NCBI GenBank assembly: GCA_007922195.1
Contig: ML681989.1
Location: 47,872,451 to 47,936,450, forward strand
From: Podocnemis expansa
Taxonomy: Eukaryota; Chordata; Testudines; Podocnemididae
Reading direction: 5' to 3'
Length of the DNA stretch: 64,000 bases
A program made the position numbers and the translations under genes. The stretch's first letter is position 1, and each line of letters begins with the position of its first letter. Shown here in pieces: positions 58,141-64,000 of this stretch. The notes under the pieces are model-generated. The model was not told the origin of the DNA and searched no databases. It saw nothing but the letters and a program-made list of their open reading frames with translations.

Positions 58141-59032
58141 TTGTGTGTCAGCATCTGTGGAGTATGCTGCACTGACAGCTGATCCTTCTCACCTGGTGAT
58201 GTCTGTTGAGACTTGGAGGACATCTCTTCAGAAGCCTCCCTATGCCTAATAGCATCAGGGGGCACATGGACTTCTTTCTAGTACCCTGACCCCAGTGAAC
58301 TGATCCCGCTAAGAAGCTAAAGCAGCAGCTTGTCAACTTCAGTGACTGGAATTACTCAAAGGCTCCAAGATGCGGCAAGCTTCTCATCAAGAACTAGGAC
58401 CTACACTCCTTAGAAGCAGAAACTGACACCTTGCATTTGTCCCAGTGGCAAATAGATTTATGGCTTCTTGACCACACTTGTGAAAGTAAGCGTGGACAAT
58501 GAAATCTTTATTGATCATTTCTGATCACATGAGAACTGTCTGCTCTAGAGCATCTGGTATTACGTTCTGTAATCAATGCAAGTGGAAAGTTACTGAGGTG
58601 ATTTTATGACAGGTACACCAGTTCGTAAGACAAACAGCTTCCCCTGTCTGCCTTTTTTGCCCTGTGTTGATGAGCATGAGGGCAGAAATGGCACAGGTGT
58701 GGTCAATGCCAGCCCTAGGCAAAGGCAGACTAAGCAGTTGCTTGAAGGCCCCAAGCAGCTGAAGGCCACCCCCTCCTCATTCACTTTTTTAGTACGTGTT
58801 ATTCAGACTTAGGTCCCCCAATGGGCTAGCACCACCTCTGGGCGTGCTCCCAACAAGCAGCTGGCTAAAAGATTTCATTTGAGCAAATGGGGTGTGTGTT
58901 CAACACAAATGCAATACTTATAGATGGTATCTAAAGAATGGTACTGTCAGTCAAAAAACTGTCACCATACTGTTAAGATATACAGAATCTTAGAAAAAGT
59001 ACAAGGAAGGAAGACAAGTAGTCAGAGTTCAC
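58141..59032. other. Intron; possible DIRS 5' remains and a GC-rich repeat scrap
   Basis: 58141-58400 may extend the DIRS gag-like region, but no frame is convincing. Around 58690-58860 a phrase of the type GCCCTAGGCAAAGGCAGACT AAGCAGTTGC resembles GC-rich transposon interiors. Nothing else is supportable. Confidence 0.35.
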
Positions 59033-59228
59033 CTTTTTGACAGTCTTTCCACACAATTTTTCTAGTCTTCTCATAGTGTGTATTCAGCCAGGTGAGGAGG
59101 ACTCTTTCAGATGGAGAATATATATTACTGGATAAAGGGTCAACATTTATTCTTGGCATGCTTTGCATGCTTTCTGAGCTCACCAGATTACTGATAGATA
59201 GTGATGATACACGTGTGAGAACGAAGAC
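59033..59228 (-). CDS. CFAP47: CFAP47 exon: N-terminal part of CH domain
   Basis: This exon has 196 nt, acceptor TTTTTTCAAATTTCAG and donor GTGAACTCTG after AAAAAG. It begins VFVLTRVSSLSISNLVSSES, passes through a Ser-rich linker, and enters the CH domain at PSERVLLTWLNTHYEKTRKI, ending VWKDCQK plus one base (phase 1, completing Gly with the next exon). LLTWLN is the first CH helix. The exon starts at phase 0 and the other frames contain stops. The exon upstream of it was not found within the window. Confidence 0.9.
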
Positions 59229-60284
59229 CTGAAATTTGAAAAAATATTAACCTTTTTACTAAAAAGTTTAAAGAGTACAATGCCAAGTAGAAACAAACAT
59301 AAAAATGCAATTATTTTTCAAACACAGAAACACTTTCCATTTTGAAGCTATATTGAATGTTCTGAATTAGCAAAGAGACGTTGAGTTAATGGGGCAGGAC
59401 TGCAAGCTTCTAACTTTTTAAAAAAAGATGTTGCTTAACTGTTTTCCTTTCAAGAATATCATTTTCAAACAGTGAAGTGCAACAAATAAACTACCTCTTT
59501 AAAACACCAACAAAAAATGTCATGAGGTATAAAAGCCTGGGTATGACTTCAACTGTATGTGCTCCTGTAATTATGCAAATATAAGATTAAATCTTCCCTT
59601 CCATCCTCAAATGCACAGCAAATGTACCAATGACTATGACAGATCTACATTCATGCATTTCCTTTGTATTGTTAGTTTAAATTCAACAGTGAAGAAATTA
59701 TATTTTCCTAAAATCTACAGTATTTTCCTTGTGACATTTATAAATGGTTTGAGCATTTACTAATATTATCCATTTTATCCTCTCTAAAATACATTATTTT
59801 GTGAGGTCCATGTTTATATAAATGAGCCTTCTCTATCCTTTCAGTCCTGTGCAGTTATCCTTTCAGCAATCATTAACATTGATTAGCTCTAATTATACTT
59901 TAGGGATTCCTTTAATTCCTAAATAAAATAAAATCCAAATGGAAGATTTTGAACATATTTTGTTTCCAATTATTTTTCAATTATTTCTGATGCCTAGGAC
60001 AAAATAATTTGACCTTTTTGCATTTCCAGAATGAGTCTATTGGTATTTTAAATGCTGTTGAATGCTATAAATATACATTATTTCTTAATTATATAGTTTG
60101 TAAATGCAAATCCATTTTAGTCTTTGGGTAGTCTTTACAACATCTCCTTCACAGCACATTTTAATTTTTTGGAACCAAATGCCCATTCCCATCTGTCTTT
60201 GAAGTTCTTCTCCTGTTGTCATGATTTAATATTTAGATTATAGTAGTACCTAAAGGCCCTTATTAGGGCTGCATAAACACAGAA
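59229..60284. other. Intron, no recognisable feature
   Basis: AT-rich sequence upstream of the first visible CFAP47 exon. No further exon could be supported. Confidence 0.4.
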
Positions 60285-60380
60285 ATTACAGAATCATAGA
60301 AACTGGGAGTGTGAGAGGTTATTGAGTCCAGTCCCCTGCACTCATGGCAGGATCAAGTACCATGAGATTGCTGTAACTCT
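60285..60380 (-). mobile_element. CR1-type 3'-tail fragment (antisense)
   Basis: AGAATCATAGAAACTGGGAG, GAGTCCAGTCCCCTGCACTC and GGCAGGATCAAGTACC follow the reverse of a CR1-type 3' tail (agaatcatagaa..., gtccagtcccctgc..., ggcaggaccaagtacc). No coding sequence. Confidence 0.6.
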
Positions 60381-61794
60381 CATTTCAAAGAGTTTTCAAT
60401 CCAAAGCAAGTATCCTATGGACCATAGAGAAAGAAGCAATCAAAATTTTTCATAAGCACTTGCGATTTTTTGTTGTTTTAATTATTTACTTTTCCCAACT
60501 GTCTCTCAGCCTTGCAACCAGGTATTGGTTACCGAGCATCTGGAAGGTAGGGTAGAGTGCTTTCCAACCATAAGTGACAGTATAGATGAAACCAGAAAGA
60601 GTTTTAAAGATGCACAGAAGCTGGTTCCCAAGGCTGCTATCACAGATGAAGTGAACAGGATGAGGGAGCATGTGATAAGAGACCAGAATAAATATGTGTC
60701 AAAGTTAGAACGAGCACTGAAGATTAAGAGAACTACTTTGAATCTGATATGGTGGAAGAGTAGCGGCAATGGGTTAAGATAGAGTACTGATGCATTCATA
60801 CCCCTAGGCAAGGACATTGATTTTAGCAGATGAGACAGGGGCAACATGGATCCCCTGAAATATGACAAGTTACAACACTGAGGAAGAGAGATAAGGATCT
60901 TGATGGCTAGCTGTGTGGATGAAAAGTAAAGCTCAGATTTTTGAAATGTCATAGATGAAGTAGTAGTAAAGTTTTGACAGAGGTTGTATGTGAGGGGCAA
61001 GAAAGAGGGATGACTCCTAGGTTATGGGCCTGAGAGAAATTACAAACAGTGGTACACTCAACAGTGAGAGCTCACATAAGGGAGAAGAAATAGTGCAAAG
61101 GAAAAGATCAGGAATTCAGTGAAGGGTCCATTACTTCTGATGTAAAGGTAATGTATCTAGAGATGAATATTGGCAAAATAGGGTTTTGAGACTGAATGGT
61201 TTAGAGAGATCGTACAGTAGGGTTGCCTGTTCCCACAAAGTATGCGAGAGACCAGTACTTCAATCCCTTTATTCTCAACCACCTCCACATTCCCACCAGC
61301 CTTCACAGATTCCTCCAACTACATTTTCCTCTGATATCCCTGTTTGGAGAGTATTCCATAGTGAAGAAAGGTCAGCAACCTAAGTATCTGCATTGAAATA
61401 ATTTAATTCCTCTCACTAGTCTATCAACCCAAGCCAGAGAAAAAAACAGGCTACATACCCTTGGGGGTGGCAAATTCATCTTTGTATTCTATTACAGAAA
61501 GCCAATCCATTCTCAGTATTGTTATGTAATATCAAACAATGATTGGATTACATAAAAATAAGAATACGTAATTATAAGGAGAAAAAGTATTTCCTAGGAC
61601 TGTGTGATACTGCTTGCAGCAAAAGTACTAATGAGCAATCAGAGGAATTATTCTGAACTTTAACCAATCATTTGTATAAATTGTTATTTCACTTCAGCAC
61701 TCAAAATCCATTTCATTAATCCACTTGCATTTTAAAAATATCCAGGCTGTTTGTTGTTGTGTCACATTCACCCATGTGAAATGTATGTTGAACA
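60381..61794. other. No gene recognised; purine-rich region
   Basis: 60560-61160 is purine-rich (GAGAGATAAGGATCTTGATG and similar) with a 164-codon frame on the minus strand (61000-60506) and an 85-codon frame on the plus strand (60525-60782). Neither has family motifs or good splice sites. It may be a degraded repeat. Confidence 0.35.
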
Positions 61795-61880
61795 AAAGAA
61801 GCAAGGATTCCTGTGGCACTTACAGGCTAACAGATTTATTTATTGCATGAGCTTTCATCGGAGAAAGAGTTCCCCTTTGT
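61795..61880 (+). mobile_element. Fold-back family member, left terminal part
   Basis: AAGAAGCAAGGATTCCTGTG, GCACTTACAGGCTAACAGAT, TTATTTATTGCATGAGCTTT and CATCGGAGAAAGAGTTCCCC match the head and outer left arm of the element at 29345. Truncated after about 85 bp. Confidence 0.7.
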
Positions 61881-62850
61881 AACTTAGCAATGTTTTGAAC
61901 AGTAACTAAAAGAGCAGAATGAGTGGTGCTTCACTGTAGGAACTTAGATATTTTTCTAAATATTAGTTATGTCTTATTTCTGGAATCCTATTTCTGTGGG
62001 GTTCTCTCATTATATTGTAATTGAAGATGCTTGAGATGAGAAATGTGTGTCTATAATCCAAAAACCTGCTCTAAATGCAAAAATCTTTTTTGCTAGGAAA
62101 TAACCAGATAACTTTATGGGCCTATGATGGGTTTCCATCCCACACAATGCTTGACAGAATTAAGGTGGGCCAATGCACTCCCCAGGCTGCACCTGAAGGA
62201 GAAGCAAGGGACCAAGTTAATCAGATGAAGCTCAGCTGGATGGGAAACAAGGGGAAACCATGTGAACCTGGGAACTGACAGCAGCTGGAGACTGCAGGGT
62301 AGGTAATCTGCACTCACTTCCAAGGATAATGGATGTATGTTTAGGGATACAGAGGGAGGTAGCCTAAAGTTACTCCCTGGGAGGAAGAAGGTTGGCCTGG
62401 CAAGATAAGAAATGCTCTGGGGAAAAGCAGCAAAGTACGGGATAGTGTGGATCTTGTATGCTAAAGAGAAGGCCCCAAGTTAAAACCTGGAGCAGAGAGA
62501 GAGACCAGATTCACCTAGCAGCTACTTGGGGAAAGTAACACAGACCAGGCCCTGGAAAACAGACTGCCTGGGACAGTTTATCCCACCAGACTCTGATACC
62601 ACAGAAGAGGGAAACATGCACAATAACCTAGCCAGAGGGTCAACTCATGTAGAGGAAGCTGTAGCTCCTGAAATGAGAGAGACTGTAGGGTGAGAGAAGA
62701 CAACAGGTGGAAAGACCACCAAAAGAAGTCACAGCACCTGGAAGGAACACATCCCAAAGCAGCCAGGAGGGAATGTCTTAGCAGTGAGTGAATGATGGGG
62801 CCTTTTCTGCACATAGCTAAAAGGCAAGCACCTCCCACTGGAGATCTAAG
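61881..62850. other. No recognisable feature
   Basis: Mixed-composition sequence. Short open frames at 62075-62323 and 62578-62838 have no family resemblance. Confidence 0.4.
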
Positions 62851-62950
62851 AGCTTCACAGTTTTTAATGTATTATTTCAAAACAGCCCTGTAAGGTGAAA
62901 AAATATTATTGTTCCTCTTTTATGGATAGGGAACTCAGGTACAGAAATGT
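62851..62950 (-). mobile_element. MIR fragment (antisense)
   Basis: AAAACAGCCCTGTAAGGTGA, ATATTATTGTTCCTCTTTTA and TGGATAGGGAACTCAGGTAC follow the reverse of the MIR 3' half (cagccctgtgaggt..., tattattatccccattttac, agatgaggaaactgaggc). Confidence 0.7.
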
Positions 62951-63193
62951 ACAGATAGGATGGAAAACCAGAGCATGACTCTATAGTGCACTCACTTGCT
63001 ATGCAGGAACATTCTGTGAGGACACAGTGCAGTAGAAGTTGCATGAGCAGACATAGTCAGGATCTGGACCATCTGCAGGAGCTGTCTTGTCATATAACTT
63101 ATAGAGAGCAATGGTTTAAACTATATCCCTGGTCTCACCCTAGATCCCTGAAGAACAGAGGTTATGCCATACTCGCAAGCAAAACACTCTTGC

Positions 63194-63359
63194 CCTGTTT
63201 CCTCCCTTAAGACTTTTTGGGGCTTGGGATTCTCCTGTGGTGTCTGTTTTAATTAGGTCCAGTCTGTCAGGACTGTCTCCTACCCTTGTCATCCTTTCAA
63301 CCAAAACAGACACCACAGGAGGACCCCAACCCCCAAAAGGTCTTAAAGAAGGAAACAGG
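63194..63359. repeat. Inverted repeat: 57-bp arms, 52-bp spacer
   Basis: Arm 63194-63250 (from CCTGTTTCCTCCCTTAAGAC to CTCCTGTGGTGTCTGTTTT) is the reverse complement of 63303-63359 at 51 of 57 positions. No coding potential. It looks like a palindromic MITE or a solo hairpin; the flanks show no clear target duplication. Confidence 0.85.
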
Positions 63360-64000
63360 ACATAAACTGTCTTTCATCTGCCAATTTTGATTAAAGGAAC
63401 CCATGTTTCAATGAGAATGGGGATGAAGCTTGGGTGGAGCTCATTTGCTCAGATGAGGAAAATTTTAGTCAGCACTGAATATGTACCTGAGAGACCAGCT
63501 GGCATCAATCATGACACTCTCCAGCTTTCAGTAAATGTGAAAAGATGCCTATCTCAAAGCATGTGTTAATTTTATCACTGATTATCCTAAGGATGCAGAG
63601 CATGTGGTGTTTCAAAGTTAGTGTTTACATCCCACACACAACACTTCAGGACTGAAATTTGCTACGGCTCCTGTTATTCTTTGTGGCAGAGCTATACCAC
63701 AAAACTGTGGGTAAGACTTAAAAAGTTTATGTTGACGGGTCAATAAAAACTGAAGAGCAAAATCTTTTAGTTTTGAAGCTGAGTACGATATAAATGTTGA
63801 TCAATACAGTCATTCCGTTTTCTGTTAGTTACTAAAGATAATTGTATTTAATTATATTTACAACACCTTTGTTTTTCCCTTTAACACCTTTGCAGCTTTT
63901 TTTTATGGCATTGTCTACTGATATAGTCTTATGTTCTGGTCTTGACAGTTTACAGTCCAGCCTTTTCTCAAAACATTCCTGAATTCCCATTACTGTCCTT
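63360..64000. other. No recognisable feature
   Basis: Ordinary AT-rich sequence to the right edge of the window. No exon or repeat supported. Confidence 0.4.

Larger units (their letters stand above)
12553..59228 (-). other. CFAP47: CFAP47 gene, central part (CH and ASH domain exons)
   Basis: This is the gene-level entry for six exons on the minus strand, in order 59228-59033, 34361-34264, 33932-33816, 15852-15718, 15098-14986 and 12703-12553. All have AG acceptors and GT donors, and phases agree at every junction (1, 0, 0, 0, 2), giving 270 uninterrupted codons. Residues about 39-161 form a calponin-homology domain and about 165-270 an ASH/Ig-like domain. That combination is known in CFAP47, a very large protein of motile cilia and sperm flagella. 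Introns are about 24.7 kb, 0.33 kb, 18.0 kb, 0.62 kb and 2.3 kb. Exons further 5' and 3' must lie outside the window or remain unseen. Neither promoter nor poly(A) signal of this gene was found. Confidence 0.8.

Noticed and set aside
60506..61000. 164-codon minus-strand frame considered as an upstream CFAP47 exon
   Set aside because: No proper acceptor/donor pair, composition unlike the other exons, and the purine-rich surroundings look like a degraded repeat.
61459..61488. Possible 30-nt CFAP47 micro-exon upstream of 59228 (AG acceptor and GTATGT donor, phase 0)
   Set aside because: The polypyrimidine tract is weak, the exon is tiny, and the encoded ten residues cannot be tied to the protein without a reference.

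Overview
This is vertebrate nuclear DNA, most likely from a sauropsid and probably a turtle. There are no operons or ribosome binding sites. Coding capacity is split into short exons with canonical GT/AG splice sites, and the space between them is filled with decayed transposable elements (TEs): abundant CR1 LINEs, a Tx1-clade LINE, DIRS-like and Ty3/gypsy remnants, hAT and Harbinger-like DNA transposons, and MIR SINEs. The species call is an inference from this repeat mix.

Host gene. One gene runs through the window on the minus strand. Six exons can be read by eye: 59228-59033, 34361-34264, 33932-33816, 15852-15718, 15098-14986 and 12703-12553. Their phases join without a break into 270 codons (810 nt). 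The product is a calponin-homology (CH) domain followed by an ASH/Ig-like domain. I identify it as CFAP47 (formerly CHDC2/CXorf22), a ciliary and flagellar axoneme protein. Both ends of the gene lie outside what I can resolve. Two introns are very large (about 24.7 kb and 18.0 kb) and hold most of the repeats.

Layout. 1-7.8 kb: a nearly complete Tx1-type LINE on the minus strand, in the same sense as the gene, with ORF1 and ORF2 broken by a few point lesions. 7.8-9.0 kb: a GC-rich unit of unknown identity on the plus strand, with an open 226-codon frame carrying phased 57-bp repeats and followed by a short tandem array. 9.5-12.4 kb: an LTR-like sequence, a CR1 3' end and a tRNA-like repeat. 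12.5-21 kb: exons plus a 2.7-kb antisense CR1. 21.2-23.1 kb: a hAT transposon with terminal inverted repeats (TIRs), an 8-bp target-site duplication (TSD) and a transposase C-terminus. 24.8-26.2 kb: a nested Harbinger-like element. 26.7-29.8 kb: members of a fold-back family. 36.3-37.9 kb: a gypsy remnant. 41-48.4 kb: further DNA transposons. 49.8-55 kb: two CR1 copies and a solo LTR. 55.2-58.1 kb: a DIRS-like remnant split by a hAT MITE. 59-64 kb: the most upstream exon and small repeats.

No RNA genes, CRISPR arrays or prokaryotic signals were seen. The most useful results are the phase-consistent CFAP47 exons, the lightly damaged LINE whose three stops are all TGA at possible former CGA codons, the unexplained 7.8-9.0 kb unit, and the fold-back family, one member of which has a 13-bp flanking duplication.
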